Shown here piece after piece: positions 52,200 through 62,080 of a stretch of DNA of 64,000 bases. The notes below the pieces were generated by a model. It was not told the origin of the DNA and made no database searches. It saw only the letters and a program-made list of their open reading frames with translations. This DNA comes from an uncultured Fusicatenibacter sp. (GTDB lineage: Bacteria; Bacillota; Clostridia; Lachnospirales; Lachnospiraceae), in NCBI GenBank assembly GCA_902493585.1, contig CABUPZ010000003.1, forward strand, positions 20,477 to 84,476, read 5' to 3'. A program made the translations under genes and the position numbers. The stretch's first letter is position 1. Each line of letters starts with the position of its first letter.

Positions 52200-52371
52200 A
52201 ATGATCTTCTCCGTTCCAATATGAATTTTCGTAGTGAGATTCATGTGTGGGTGCCTTCCGGCTTCCGGATGTTCGGACACTTGAATCATGGTAACTATTG
52301 TACCACCAATTTGGGGGTTCGAAAAGCCCCTAAATGAAAATGGGGACGAAAGCCGCCCGGGAATCCGCCGC

Positions 52372-52558
52372 GCCCGCCAGCCGGGGAGAAATATGGACTG
52401 CGTGCTCACTCCGACCTCCGGACAGCGCAGGGAATTTTGTTCGCCGCCTGGGGTGCTGTCATTCTTTCACTCCGGATGTGGCGGCGGACATAATTCCCTG
52501 CGCTGTTCGTCTGTAGTCGCAAGCACTGCAGTTCCATATTTCTCCCCGGCTGGCGGGC
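52372..52558. mobile_element. MITE-like element with long inverted repeats
   Basis: Left arm 52372-52448 and right arm 52480-52558 are inverted copies. The outer 26 bases (beginning GCCCGCCAGCCGGGGA) match perfectly, as does an inner 15-base block ACAGCGCAGGGAATT. The loop is 31 bases. No reading frame inside looks real; both strands give the same peptide-like frame because of the inversion. It is far richer in GC than the DNA to its right. No clear target-site duplication is visible. Confidence 0.75.
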
Positions 52559-52796
52559 TTTCTGGGAGTGGCGGAGGTAGGAGTGGGATGACGTGATAGT
52601 GGAATAGTCGGATCGTAGAAAAGCAGGATGTGAAGGGAGCTTGTTTTGTAGTTTGGGGATGATTTGGTTTTCTGGGGGGATGGTGTGGGCGGGATTGCCG
52701 AGGGAGATTTTGTGAGAGAACTTTTTGTTGATAGTTGAAAGTGAAAGGTATTGACTGCAAAACAAAAAGAGACTTCTGTGAGGATTTCTTTTTTTC
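52559..52796. other. Gap between the repeat element and the esterase gene
   Basis: No supported gene. A TATAAT at 52797-52802 with a weak -35 (TTCTGT, 17 bases upstream) may start the esterase transcript. Confidence 0.4.
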
Positions 52797-52862
52797 TATA
52801 ATTTGATTAGTACATCAATGATTGAATCGGAAATTATATCAGAAAAGGGAGAAACTCAGAAG

Positions 52863-53936
52863 ATGATGAGAAGAGAAATTTTGCTGTTGTTGTCGTTGGG
52901 TTTGGTGTTGGTCTGCAGCGGGTGTTCGAACCGGCAGGAAGATACAGGAAAATCGGAGGTTTCTGAACGGAGTGTTTCTTCGGGTGATAGGCGGCAGGAG
53001 TCTTCGGAAACGGATCGGGAAGCGGATACAGGTGTGAGCGATTCGAATGAAGGTGTCGTCCGTTCGATTCCGGAAACGTTGGCGCAGATTCCGGAAGGTT
53101 ATGATACGCCGGCGGATCAGCAGGGAAAGATTGAAAAGCTTACTTATATGACTTATGAATCGATGCGTTATGAAGAAAAATCACAGCGGCTGGAAAAGAC
53201 GGCTTATGTGTATTTGCCTTATGGATATTCGGAGGAGAAGCAGTACAATGTGTTTTATCTGATGCACGGCGGCTGGAGTAATGAGACGACCATGCTGGGG
53301 ACGGATCAGCAGGCAGGAACCCTGAAGCATGTGATCGATCATGCCATTCAGGATGGACGGATGCAGCCGATGATCATTGTCTGTCCTACTTATAACAACA
53401 CGAGTCCGGAGGACAGTTCCAGTTACAGTCTGGCGCTTCGGCTGACGGATAATTATCATAATGAGCTGGTCAATGATCTGATTCCGGCGGTGGAGGGACG
53501 GTACAGTTCTTATGCGGAGGATACGTCGCCCGAGGGGATCGCGGCCTCGCGGATGCATCGGGGATTTGGTGGATTCTCCATGGGGTCGGTGGCAACCTGG
53601 CATATTTTTCAGTATTGTTTGGATGATTTTTATTATTTTATGCCCATGAGCGGAAGTTTTACCACGGACGGAGACTTTATGAGTCAGATTGTCACAGAAT
53701 CCGGGTATGGTCCGGAAGACTTCTTCATTTATGCAATGTCCGGAACGGATGATTTTGCCTATTCTGCGTTTGCGCGGCAGATGGAAGCGATGCTGGAGAC
53801 TTCCGATGGAAACTTTGTCGAAGCGGACAATGACCGGGAGGGGAATCTTGCGTTCCGTGTACAGGAAGGCGGGACTCATAACGGGGAATATGCGGAACAG
53901 TATATTTATAATGGGCTGTGCTGGTTCTGGAATTGA
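52863..53936 (+). CDS. Secreted esterase lipoprotein (CE1/feruloyl esterase-like)
   Basis: 357 residues. Lipoprotein signal ending LVCSGC near residue 19, then a Ser/Glu-rich linker. The alpha/beta-hydrolase domain starts about residue 95: AYVYLPYGYSEEKQYNVFYLMHGG (oxyanion region HGG), nucleophile Ser in GFGGFSMGSVATW, an Asp near DDFAYSAFARQ and His in EGGTHNGEY. The plan matches CE1-type xylan/feruloyl esterases, which remove acyl groups from plant glycans outside the cell. ATG 52863 follows GGGAG by eleven bases. Confidence 0.85.
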   Translation: MMRREILLLLSLGLVLVCSGCSNRQEDTGKSEVSERSVSSGDRRQESSETDREADTGVSDSNEGVVRSIPETLAQIPEGYDTPADQQGKIEKLTYMTYESMRYEEKSQRLEKTAYVYLPYGYSEEKQYNVFYLMHGGWSNETTMLGTDQQAGTLKHVIDHAIQDGRMQPMIIVCPTYNNTSPEDSSSYSLALRLTDNYHNELVNDLIPAVEGRYSSYAEDTSPEGIAASRMHRGFGGFSMGSVATWHIFQYCLDDFYYFMPMSGSFTTDGDFMSQIVTESGYGPEDFFIYAMSGTDDFAYSAFARQMEAMLETSDGNFVEADNDREGNLAFRVQEGGTHNGEYAEQYIYNGLCWFWN

Positions 53937-53958
53937 AAATTGTGGATGAATTATAAGA

Positions 53959-53993
53959 AATCCGGAGGCACCTGAAAAATGTCTCCGGATTGT
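53959..53993. terminator. Hairpin between convergent genes
   Basis: AATCCGGAGGCA pairs with TGTCTCCGGATT across nine bases. Short T-run; ends the esterase gene and perhaps uvrA. Confidence 0.65.
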
Positions 53994-54060
53994 TCAGAAT
54001 GATTTATTTCCAACGGTACCTTTTGGTCCAATATCCCGCAGTTCTGTAGAAATGGAAAAA

Positions 54061-56538
54061 TCAAAGATATTTTCCCGTATAGCTTTGTGCCGTGTTTTTT
54101 ATTGTCTCCGGTGTCCCTGCGGCAACGATCGTGCCGCCGTCGGATCCGCCGCCGGGGCCCATATCGATGATATAGTCCGCATTGCGTATTACATCAAGAT
54201 CATGTTCAATGACGATCACGGTTGCTCCATGTTCGATCAATGTCTGGAAGACGCCGAGCAGAGTCTGTACATCCAGCGGATGCAGACCGATGGTCGGTTC
54301 GTCGAAAATGAAGACGGAATCGGACTGCGCCTTTCCCATCTCGCTGGCAAGCTTCAGCCGCTGGGCTTCGCCGCCGGAAAGACCGGGTGTTTCTTCGCCA
54401 AGAGTCAGATATCCGAGACCGAGTTCCTGAAGGACCTTCAGCCGCTGAACAACCGTTTTCCTTCCTGCGCAGGCTTTCAGTGCGGTATTTACATCCATAG
54501 CCATGTAATCCGGCAGGGAATATGTCTGTCCGCTCTGTGCCGTGTACCGGATATGTTCCGCGTCTTTTCCGTACCGGGAACCTCTGCACTCCGGACAGGG
54601 AATGTCCACGTCAGGCAGAAACTGGACATCGAGACTGATCACTCCGGTTCCGTCACAGACCGGGCAGCGCAGCCGTCCGGTGTTATAGGAGAAATCCCCT
54701 GCTTTGTACCCTGCCTGTTTTGCATCCGGTGTCTTTGCAAATATTTTCCGGAGCTCGTCGTGTACATTGGCATAGGTGGCGACGGTGGAACGGACATTGA
54801 TGCCGATGGGTGTGGCGTCGATCAGCTTTACCTGCTGGATGCCGTCGGCTTCAACGGAACGGATATGGTTCGGAAGTGTTCCCTGATGGAGCCGTGCTTC
54901 CAGTGCAGGAACAAGGCTTTCCAGGATCAGAGTCGTTTTTCCGGAACCTGAGACGCCGGTGACAACGGTCAGCTTTCCCTTTGGAATTCTGACATCCAGC
55001 GGTTTTACCGTATGGATCTGGGAGGTGGAAAGGCGGATGGTTCCTTCTTTGAACAGTTCCTCCGCCGTCGACCGGTTTCTCATATGAATTTCCGCTGCGC
55101 CGGACAGGAAAGGACCGATACTGGAAGCCGGATTTTCTGAAAGATCCGAGACGGTTCCTTCCGCAATGACCCGGCCTCCGCCGGCGCCGGCGCCAGGTCC
55201 CATTTCAACGATCCAGTCAGCTGCAGCCAGGATCTGTGTGTCATGGTCGACGAGCACAACGGAATTTCCATCGGCGATCAGGTCGTTCATAATGCCGGTC
55301 AGTCCATCGAGATTGGACGGGTGAAGACCGATGGACGGTTCGTCTAGAACATAAAGAACGCCTGTCGTACGATTGCGGACCGCGCGCGCAAGCTGCATGC
55401 GCTGACGTTCGCCGGTGGAGAGTGTGGAGGATGCCCGGTCAAGGGTGAGATATCCGAGTCCCAGCTCCATCAGACGTTTGGCGGATGTCTGGAAGGACTC
55501 ACAGATACTGTCTGCCATCGGACGCATTTCTTCAGGTAGGGATGCTGGAATGCCCGCTACCCAACGGGAAAGATCAGACAGGGTCATCCGGCAGGCCTCG
55601 TCCAGGCTGATTCCGCGGAGTCTCGGCATTCTTGCCTCCTCTGACAGCCTTGTTCCACTGCAGTCCGGGCAGACCTCCTGTTTCAGAAATTTTTCCACCC
55701 GTTTCATCCCTTTTTCGTCTTTGACTTTCGCCAGAGCGTTTTCCACGGTATAGACTGCGTTATAATAGGTGAAATCAAGTTCGCTGGCCTGATTGGAGTT
55801 TTTGGCTTTGTAGAGAATATGCTTTTTCTCGGCAGGTCCGTGATAAACGATGTCCTTTTCTTTTTCTGAAAGATCACGGAAAGAAATGTCTGTGCGGACG
55901 CCCATCGCCCGACAGACATCCGTCATCAATGACCACATCAGAGAATTCCATGGGGCGACGGCGCCTTCGTCGATGGAAAGAGAATCATCCGGCACAAGGG
56001 TGGAAAGATCGACGGTTCGCACGATGCCGGTTCCGCCGCAGGTACGGCAGGCGCCCTGGCTGTTGAAGGCGAGCTCTTCCGCTGACGGAGCGTAAAATGT
56101 AGCGCCGCATTCCGGACAGACCAGTTCCTGTCCGGCTGCAACTGCAAGCGTGGGAGGAAGAAAATGGCCGTTGGGGCATCTGTGGCTTGCCAGACGTGAG
56201 AACATCAGGCGAAGGCTGTTCAGAAGTTCCGTTCCGGTGCCGAAGGTGCTGCGGATGCCCGGCACTCCGGGGCGCTGGTGAAGCGCAAGTGCCGCCGGCA
56301 CGTAGAGGACTTCGTCCACAGGCGCTTTGGCAGCCTGGGTCATGCGCCGGCGGGTGTAGGTGGACAGTGCGTCCAGATACCGCCGGGAACCTTCCGCGTA
56401 CAGGACGCCAAGGGCAAGGGAGGATTTTCCGGATCCGGAGACACCGGCGATTCCGACGATTTTGTTGAGAGGGATGTCGACGTTGATGTTTTTCAGGTTG
56501 TGGACGCGGGCGCCGCGGATTTTTATGTGGGTGATCAT
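54061..56538 (-). CDS. UvrA-like ABC ATPase (short paralogue)
   Basis: 825 residues, about 115 shorter than housekeeping UvrA, as in class II UvrA paralogues. Two ABC modules: first Walker [10 protein letters not shown] (about 32-40) and signature LSTGERQRM; second Walker [10 protein letters not shown] and signature [14 protein letters not shown]. Zinc-type CPECG and CPVCDGTG / CPECRGS pairs are present. UvrA2-type proteins are linked to DNA-damage or antibiotic tolerance, not necessarily to UvrB. Single gene; the 424-base stretch after its start (56539-56962) holds only the end of manA's transcript. Confidence 0.9.
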   Translation of the reverse strand: MITHIKIRGARVHNLKNINVDIPLNKIVGIAGVSGSGKSSLALGVLYAEGSRRYLDALSTYTRRRMTQAAKAPVDEVLYVPAALALHQRPGVPGIRSTFGTGTELLNSLRLMFSRLASHRCPNGHFLPPTLAVAAGQELVCPECGATFYAPSAEELAFNSQGACRTCGGTGIVRTVDLSTLVPDDSLSIDEGAVAPWNSLMWSLMTDVCRAMGVRTDISFRDLSEKEKDIVYHGPAEKKHILYKAKNSNQASELDFTYYNAVYTVENALAKVKDEKGMKRVEKFLKQEVCPDCSGTRLSEEARMPRLRGISLDEACRMTLSDLSRWVAGIPASLPEEMRPMADSICESFQTSAKRLMELGLGYLTLDRASSTLSTGERQRMQLARAVRNRTTGVLYVLDEPSIGLHPSNLDGLTGIMNDLIADGNSVVLVDHDTQILAAADWIVEMGPGAGAGGGRVIAEGTVSDLSENPASSIGPFLSGAAEIHMRNRSTAEELFKEGTIRLSTSQIHTVKPLDVRIPKGKLTVVTGVSGSGKTTLILESLVPALEARLHQGTLPNHIRSVEADGIQQVKLIDATPIGINVRSTVATYANVHDELRKIFAKTPDAKQAGYKAGDFSYNTGRLRCPVCDGTGVISLDVQFLPDVDIPCPECRGSRYGKDAEHIRYTAQSGQTYSLPDYMAMDVNTALKACAGRKTVVQRLKVLQELGLGYLTLGEETPGLSGGEAQRLKLASEMGKAQSDSVFIFDEPTIGLHPLDVQTLLGVFQTLIEHGATVIVIEHDLDVIRNADYIIDMGPGGGSDGGTIVAAGTPETIKNTAQSYTGKYL

Positions 56539-56962
56539 GGGGAGCCTCCTTGGGGGTGTAAGTATTTTTGGGGATGACTGATTGTTTGCGTTTGGGTAGG
56601 GGGTGACAGCGAAAGTGCAAGAAATTTTCTATGCATTTTATATTTTACTGCGGTTTAAACTGAAAGACAACATTACTGAAGAAAAAAGCGAAAGCAGTCA
56701 GTGAAAGCTCCCTGTTATGCTCCACTTTATGCAGAAAGAGACAGAGGGTGTTTTGGAGTGTACAGGCGGATTTTATAGCGGAGCTGGCGGCTGGAAACCT
56801 CGGAAAGACAGTCTCTCGTTGGGTTTTTCTTTGAAGAATTCCAATCAGAATTCTTCCGCCCAGCCACCATTTGTACTCCGGTTCAAACCGTGCTTTTATT
56901 TGAATTCGCCGGAGAAATATATTCGTTGCATAGGTTGGGTAAACGTAGTGTCCGGCGGATTG
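56539..56962. other. Gap between uvrA-like gene and manA
   Basis: No gene I can support. A plus-strand frame here has no ribosome site and no family resemblance. Confidence 0.4.
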
Positions 56963-58099
56963 TTACAGGTATTGGGATTTCGGATAGTGCGTCTCTGCCC
57001 CCGGCGGATTGCAGCGGATCACAGTCAGCGGTTCGGCGCCTGTTGATCGGAATGCAAGCTGTTCGATTCCTGCCGGCAGGAAAAATTGCTGCATTTTCCG
57101 GACAGGAACCACACCGTTCGGAGTTTCAAGAACTCCCTCTCCGTTCAGTACCAGCACGATGGAAAACGTATGGATATCGGTATATCGTAAGGAATGACCT
57201 ACCTCCAGCCGTTCCATGCTGAAACAGTCGGTATCGCGCCGTCCGATCAGGAGCTGCCATCTGCTTCCATCCGGATATTCGACGGTTTCCGGAAAAATAA
57301 AACAATTTCTCCTCAAATCTGTCTCGGTCATGGTTTCATAGTGAAAGCATTCCATCAGTGCTTTTTCTCCCAGACCCTGATGGATTAGCGCATCCGGAAT
57401 CGGTGTACCGTCCGCTTTGGTTCGTTCGCTCCGCATGGTATAATCCGTTGGTTCCTGAATTTCCACAAGGACGCAGCCGGGTCCGATTGCATGAGGCATT
57501 CCGCCGCGGATCAGCCAGGTCTCCCCGGCATTCGGTGTTATCCGGTTCAGGCAACGGACCATCGCTGGAATGTCCTGCCTCTGGTAAACATCCTCCCATA
57601 TTTCCCGTGTAACACCCGGACGGAATCCCATCAGAAGACAAGGAGACTGTCCATCGATTTCCCGGGTTTCCAGGATATGCCAGCATTCCGTTTTTCCGTA
57701 GTCTGAATGAAAATATTCTTTCGCGAAGAGTTTATCCGGATGTACCTGGATACTTAATCGTTCTGCCGAGTCTATAATCTTTGCGAGAACCCCGGGAACG
57801 GCGCCGTATCTGGCTGTATGTGTTCTGCCGAGCATTCGTTCCGGTTCCTGCTGTACGAGATCCCTGAGGATCAATGTCTGACCGTTCAGAATTGTTGCGG
57901 ATAAACCCTCGTTTTTTACAGGAGAAAAGCCCGGATTCACCGCCTCTGTCATGGACGCCAGCCATTCCTCCGGGCTGTCGCTTTCCTTAGCATATTCGAT
58001 TCCGTGACGGCGGTCCAGCCAGCTTCCGCCTCGATAAGTTCTCCGTACTCTAGCTGGTTCCAGAAGAAGAGGCAGGCTTGTAAAATCAAGATCGTTCAT
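56963..58099 (-). CDS. manA: Class I mannose-6-phosphate isomerase (ManA-like)
   Basis: 378 residues. Zinc-binding signature residues appear in LSIQVHPDKLFA, YGKTECWHILE and IRGGMPHAIGPGCVLVEIQEPTDYTMR. The C-terminal cupin half follows. It interconverts mannose-6-phosphate and fructose-6-phosphate, linking sugars freed by the neighbouring GH42 enzyme to glycolysis. It follows the GH42 gene by 30 bases on the same strand, with a copy of the dispersed palindrome in between. Many ROK-linked ManA-like proteins are of this length. Confidence 0.9.
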   Translation of the reverse strand: MNDLDFTSLPLLLEPARVRRTYRGGSWLDRRHGIEYAKESDSPEEWLASMTEAVNPGFSPVKNEGLSATILNGQTLILRDLVQQEPERMLGRTHTARYGAVPGVLAKIIDSAERLSIQVHPDKLFAKEYFHSDYGKTECWHILETREIDGQSPCLLMGFRPGVTREIWEDVYQRQDIPAMVRCLNRITPNAGETWLIRGGMPHAIGPGCVLVEIQEPTDYTMRSERTKADGTPIPDALIHQGLGEKALMECFHYETMTETDLRRNCFIFPETVEYPDGSRWQLLIGRRDTDCFSMERLEVGHSLRYTDIHTFSIVLVLNGEGVLETPNGVVPVRKMQQFFLPAGIEQLAFRSTGAEPLTVIRCNPPGAETHYPKSQYL

Positions 58100-58121
58100 A
58101 TCGTATCTCCTTCGATAAGCT

Positions 58122-58149
58122 TTTTCGGTTCAGCTGAGTGAACGGTTAT
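58122..58149. repeat. Dispersed 28-base palindrome, copy 9
   Basis: Core GTTCAGCTGAGTGAAC (58128-58143), flanked by TTTTCG and GGTTAT. It overlaps the stop region of the GH42 gene, the only copy that touches a gene. Confidence 0.65.
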
Positions 58150-60214
58150 GTGCAATCCGGTAGATGCCGACATCGCCTTTGCAAAGTTCCGCCGTCCAGT
58201 TGTCTGAGGTACCGGGCGCCGTTTTGTTTAGGATGTCAATGACAGGTTCTTCTGTATCCGGAATGGAAATAGAAATTTTACAGTCGTCCCCATAATTGAA
58301 TGCAAAGAGATAATCTGCGTTTTTTCCGGATAGCCGCTGCAGATTCAACTGTCCATGAGCACAGACAGCCGCCGCCGGAAGTTTTCCGCCGAATAATGTT
58401 TCAATCAGCGTATATGCGTTGGCCTGGATTTGCTTTTTGCAGGAAAACCACAGAAACGTGGAAAGATAGCAGAAAGTTCCTTTTCCGTATGGGACGGAAA
58501 TGACAGCCGGAGAACCGTCTTTATATGCGGCAATCATTTTTACTCGTGGATCAAAAATGCGCATCTGTCGCCGGTCATGTCCACCCTGTAAAGTACTTCC
58601 ATCCGGCAGGGTGAATTCCAGATCACCATCTTCCATATCCAGCAGTTCAAATCCGAGTTTCTCTGAGAGACCACAGCCCGGAATCTGTGAGTAAAGAAGT
58701 CCGGTTTCATTTATTTCTCCGAGTTTTCCATCGCAGATACATATCCCGCCCTGTTCGGTATAGCGCAGTAATGCGTTAGTCAATTGCCTGTATGTCACTG
58801 TCTGTGTGGTCATGAAAAGCAGCGGAATGTCATCTGCCTCTCCCTGACAGAACTGTTCGGGAGTGATAAAGCGGACGGGAATGTTGTGTTCCCAGAGCAC
58901 TCGGTACAGTCCCGCAAGGGAATCCAGATAAATACTGGAAGGTGCGCCGATGACACCATGGAAGCCGATCGTGTATGCCTTTGTGAAATCCAGGTTCAGC
59001 CGGTCATACAGGATCGCCGCTGTTGGTTTCATGGGCCGGCACTGCATCAATTCCGGTTCCCGGTCAATGACTTCACCGAATCTGCGGACCGCTTCCAGCC
59101 GGGGCGTTTCCCTGCCCTGCGGATCTACAAGTCCACGTCCGAAGGTCTGTACACCTTTTCGGAATGGATTCCATTTCCAGTAAATGATGCCGTCGGCGCC
59201 ATGGGAAACGGCTTCCCAGCACCACTGCCACAGTTCCTGCGGGGATACACTTCCTTCCGGATTGAACATGGTCGCATGGTGCGTCTGCATTTCCGAGATT
59301 GCAAATTTTCCATCTGGTGAGGCACTGGAGGCACCTGTCATTGTCTGGTGACGAAGAAACGGCGGTGTATTCTTCGAGAGAAACTTCGGATAAAAAGAAA
59401 TTCCATACCTGTACACTTCACGGGCAACTGTCCAGTCATCGGTAGGACGGTCATAATACCGATCCATGGTCACGCTGGAGTGAATGTTGTCCGCATAGAT
59501 CTCATGGCTACAGTCGGCGGATTCGATGGCTTCCCTCATGTATCTGAGAATCATGCCGATATTATCCTTGTGAAACTCCTGGTAATCTACGAAAGCCATC
59601 ACACTTGCCCACATCCACTGGGTGAAGCGGATCTCTTCCCAGCTTTGATATATCCGGTCCCAACTGTCGTTCAGGCGGGGGATATCTCCATATTTCTTCC
59701 GGAGCCAGCCTCGAAACAGTTCCAGCGTATATTGGTCGAAGCTTGTGAACTGTGTCTCATTCCAGATATCGTATCCTTTCAGTGCCGGAAAATCCCGGTA
59801 TTCCCCGGCGATTTCCCGGTACTGACGGCGGATCAGATCTTTTACCTGGGGGTGATTAAAGTTCAGGTATCCATATCCCAGTCCGCCCTCGTCGTAATTG
59901 CCTTTGCGGTCAACACAGAAATAGTCCTCCTTCATACGGAAATCCGGTGCATACTCAAGCGAGGTAATCTGCCCGGCGAGTTCCATGATCACCTGCATTC
60001 CGATTTCTTCCGCATCTTCGAGCAGGTTGCGGCCGGTCTGATAAGGATAGTGATCACCTTGCGGTTCCCACCAGTAAACCGCCGGCCAGATGACAACCGT
60101 GCGAAGACCAGCGTTGTACATGGACTGAAGCATTGCGCGGAGTTCTGCGCGGGAATGTTCCCGCTCTACTTTCAGTACTGCCCCGTGAGTGAATGTTTCT
60201 GAATTTCTCTTCAT
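58130..60214 (-). CDS. GH42 family beta-galactosidase
   Basis: 694 residues. The barrel starts RAMLQSMYNAGLRTVVIWPAVYWWEPQ; the acid/base is Glu153 in YDIWNETQF and the nucleophile Glu308 in AISEMQTHH, the GH42 pair. A trimerisation domain (about 400-600) and C-terminal beta domain follow. No signal peptide, so it acts inside the cell on beta-galactosides or galactan fragments. It is probably controlled by the AraC-type regulator encoded just upstream. GAAAGGAAAA precedes the ATG on the minus strand. Confidence 0.9.
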   Translation of the reverse strand: MKRNSETFTHGAVLKVEREHSRAELRAMLQSMYNAGLRTVVIWPAVYWWEPQGDHYPYQTGRNLLEDAEEIGMQVIMELAGQITSLEYAPDFRMKEDYFCVDRKGNYDEGGLGYGYLNFNHPQVKDLIRRQYREIAGEYRDFPALKGYDIWNETQFTSFDQYTLELFRGWLRKKYGDIPRLNDSWDRIYQSWEEIRFTQWMWASVMAFVDYQEFHKDNIGMILRYMREAIESADCSHEIYADNIHSSVTMDRYYDRPTDDWTVAREVYRYGISFYPKFLSKNTPPFLRHQTMTGASSASPDGKFAISEMQTHHATMFNPEGSVSPQELWQWCWEAVSHGADGIIYWKWNPFRKGVQTFGRGLVDPQGRETPRLEAVRRFGEVIDREPELMQCRPMKPTAAILYDRLNLDFTKAYTIGFHGVIGAPSSIYLDSLAGLYRVLWEHNIPVRFITPEQFCQGEADDIPLLFMTTQTVTYRQLTNALLRYTEQGGICICDGKLGEINETGLLYSQIPGCGLSEKLGFELLDMEDGDLEFTLPDGSTLQGGHDRRQMRIFDPRVKMIAAYKDGSPAVISVPYGKGTFCYLSTFLWFSCKKQIQANAYTLIETLFGGKLPAAAVCAHGQLNLQRLSGKNADYLFAFNYGDDCKISISIPDTEEPVIDILNKTAPGTSDNWTAELCKGDVGIYRIAHNRSLS

Positions 60215-60303
60215 AATTTTTCCTTTCCCGCAGGGCGAAAGAGAATAAGAACAACAGATTTTCGGATCCGTTTTCCGTAAAAGCTCTTTTCGTGCTGCGT
60301 ATC

Positions 60304-60360
60304 ATGGTTTCTTGGAATGTAAAACCATTATACTGTTTTGCGAAAAAGGTTCTCTGTCAA
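60304..60360 (-). promoter_or_regulatory. Control region of the GH42-manA operon
   Basis: Minus strand: TTGACA (60360-60355) and TATAAT (60332-60327), but 22 bases apart instead of 17. Just downstream is an inverted repeat ATGGTTT/AAACCAT (60304-60328). A poorly spaced promoter next to an AraC-type gene suggests activator dependence. Confidence 0.45.
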
Positions 60361-60428
60361 AATCGGCTTTTTTTGTCCGATTTTCTTTCATTTGTTTCCC
60401 CTGGCTGACCGGACAGTGTGGAAGCGTA

Positions 60429-61655
60429 TCAGGAATCAGGTTCAGTTACAGAGCATTTTCCGGATGGTTCACAGTTGTGCCGGAATTCTACAGGTGTCCG
60501 CCCCGTATGCTTTTTGAATGCCCGGTAGAAGGTTTCCGGAGAAGAAAATCCGGTTTCTCTGGCGACAGCATCCACGTTCAGTGCAGTTCCGAGCAGCAGC
60601 TGCTTTGCGTGATAAATCCGGATTCTTTCGAGCAGGCTGAAAAATCCTGTCCCTTGTTCCTTTAGGATACGCTTCAGATAGCTTTCGCTGTATCCGAAAT
60701 ATTCTGCGGCGTCTGTCAGTGACACCTGTTCCTGATGGTTTCGATGAAGATAGTAAATGATTTTTGCATAGAGCTGGGAACTGGACAGCACTTTCACGAT
60801 TGCTTTCTTGTCGGATACGGAAAAACGTTTTCGATATTCCGCAGGGGTCATTCCCTGATCTGACGTGAATGCCTGATAAAAGCCGTCGCGGGAAGTGTAT
60901 CCGGACCACAGCGCAATGCTTTCCACCGGATAATCTGTTGTCTTCAAAAGTCCACAGGCGTTTCGAATTCGGATTTCCCGGAGAAGTTCTCCGAAATTCA
61001 TCCCAAATTCATCCCAAAGCATCCGCTGAATTTGAGAGACGCTGTAGTGAACGGTTTCTGCAATTTTTTCACAGGTAAGATCCGGTTCCCGACAGCGCAG
61101 ATTCATCAGGCGAAGCGCATCTTGGGCTACACCTCCCACGGTTTCGCCCGCAGAAGGATTGGTATGACGCAGAAAGAAAATCAGCAGCTGGATCATAAGC
61201 GCCGCCATTTGCTCTTCCTTCAGCGGGTAAATATGTCTGCGTTCCTCCACCAGCTGTGAGAAAATCATGGAAACAGCAGGCTGTTCTTCGGGCGGAATCT
61301 GTACCACCGGGCAGCAGTCATAACTTTGTGCCAATGGGACACAGACACTCTGCATCAGTCCATTGTCTTCCAGTACGCACATTCGGAAACTGCATTTTGA
61401 GATACACAGAGGACTTTCTCTGTCGGGAATTAGTTCATGGATATGCCAGGGCATTTTGAGCGTCATGGATCCGTTTTCCACCGGGTAGGCAATTCCATTG
61501 ATTTTTTCTGTGCCCCGGCCGCCGCTGAAATAGTGCAGTTCCACAAAACTGTGCCGATGCAGCGGAAATGGCTGTGTCATTGTCAGTTTATCTGCGTAAA
61601 ACAGATCGTCCAGCCCAAAATTCTGAGTGTCAATATATGCAGGTTTATGCGCCAT
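60429..61655 (-). CDS. AraC-family regulator with two HTH domains
   Basis: 408 residues. A cupin-like sensor domain (about 20-110, FPLHRHSFVELHYFSGG) is followed by two separate AraC-type DNA-binding domains: about 183-281 (CEKIAETVHYSVSQIQRML ... SGYTSRDGFYQAFTSDQGMTPAEYRKRF) and about 305-398 (TDAAEYFGYSESYLKRIL ... TGFSSPETFYRAFKKHTGRTPVEFR). Tandem HTH domains are unusual. It is followed by GH42 and manA on the same strand and probably controls them. AGGAGGT is at a good distance from the ATG. Confidence 0.9.
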   Translation of the reverse strand: MAHKPAYIDTQNFGLDDLFYADKLTMTQPFPLHRHSFVELHYFSGGRGTEKINGIAYPVENGSMTLKMPWHIHELIPDRESPLCISKCSFRMCVLEDNGLMQSVCVPLAQSYDCCPVVQIPPEEQPAVSMIFSQLVEERRHIYPLKEEQMAALMIQLLIFFLRHTNPSAGETVGGVAQDALRLMNLRCREPDLTCEKIAETVHYSVSQIQRMLWDEFGMNFGELLREIRIRNACGLLKTTDYPVESIALWSGYTSRDGFYQAFTSDQGMTPAEYRKRFSVSDKKAIVKVLSSSQLYAKIIYYLHRNHQEQVSLTDAAEYFGYSESYLKRILKEQGTGFFSLLERIRIYHAKQLLLGTALNVDAVARETGFSSPETFYRAFKKHTGRTPVEFRHNCEPSGKCSVTEPDS

Positions 61656-61861
61656 GGTCGTTTACCTCCTGTGTGTTTGTGATATTATCTTATCACAGAA
61701 AACGTGACAGCTATATGCCTTGTTTTTGGAATTTTTCCATATGCTATATTTTGGGTGGGGCTGGGGCGTGTTTCTGCTTATGTGAGAAAGGCGAAATCCA
61801 AGCGGCATACGATGATTTACAGGCGCCTGTGAAATTGAGAATCCGACCAAGGAAATCATAG
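61656..61861. other. Gap between AraC gene and SbcD-like gene
   Basis: No gene supported; holds the AraC ribosome site on the minus strand and AT-rich sequence. Confidence 0.4.
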
Positions 61862-61890
61862 GTGACAGTAATCTTTGGATGGGGTATAAT
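61862..61890 (+). promoter_or_regulatory. Promoter of the SbcD/SbcC-like pair
   Basis: GTGACA (61862-61867), 17-base spacer, TATAAT (61885-61890). Leader of about 185 bases. Confidence 0.65.
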
Positions 61891-62080
61891 AAAGAGCAAT
61901 AGACTGCTGCGATGTGAAGTATGTGAATCCCTATGGGGAATGTGGAAGCAGTAAAAGTGAACAATAATAATAATCAATACTTAGTAAAAAGTATTCAGTA
62001 AAATATAGGAAGTAATATGTAATCAGCAAAAAACAGCAAGTAATAGGAAAGAAAGTTTCATGGCAAAGGAGGCGGTGAAA

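Noticed and set aside
52250..52320. T-box-like GGTGGTAC sequence in the asnS leader
   Set aside because: Only eight bases fit; there is no CGCG extension, no competing terminator stem and no recognisable specifier stem I.
52288..52596. Plus- and minus-strand frames over the inverted repeat
   Set aside because: The two strands encode almost the same peptide because of the inverted arms; no start signal.
56717..57046. Plus-strand frame between uvrA-like gene and manA
   Set aside because: Overlaps the end of manA on the other strand, no ribosome site, no recognisable family.
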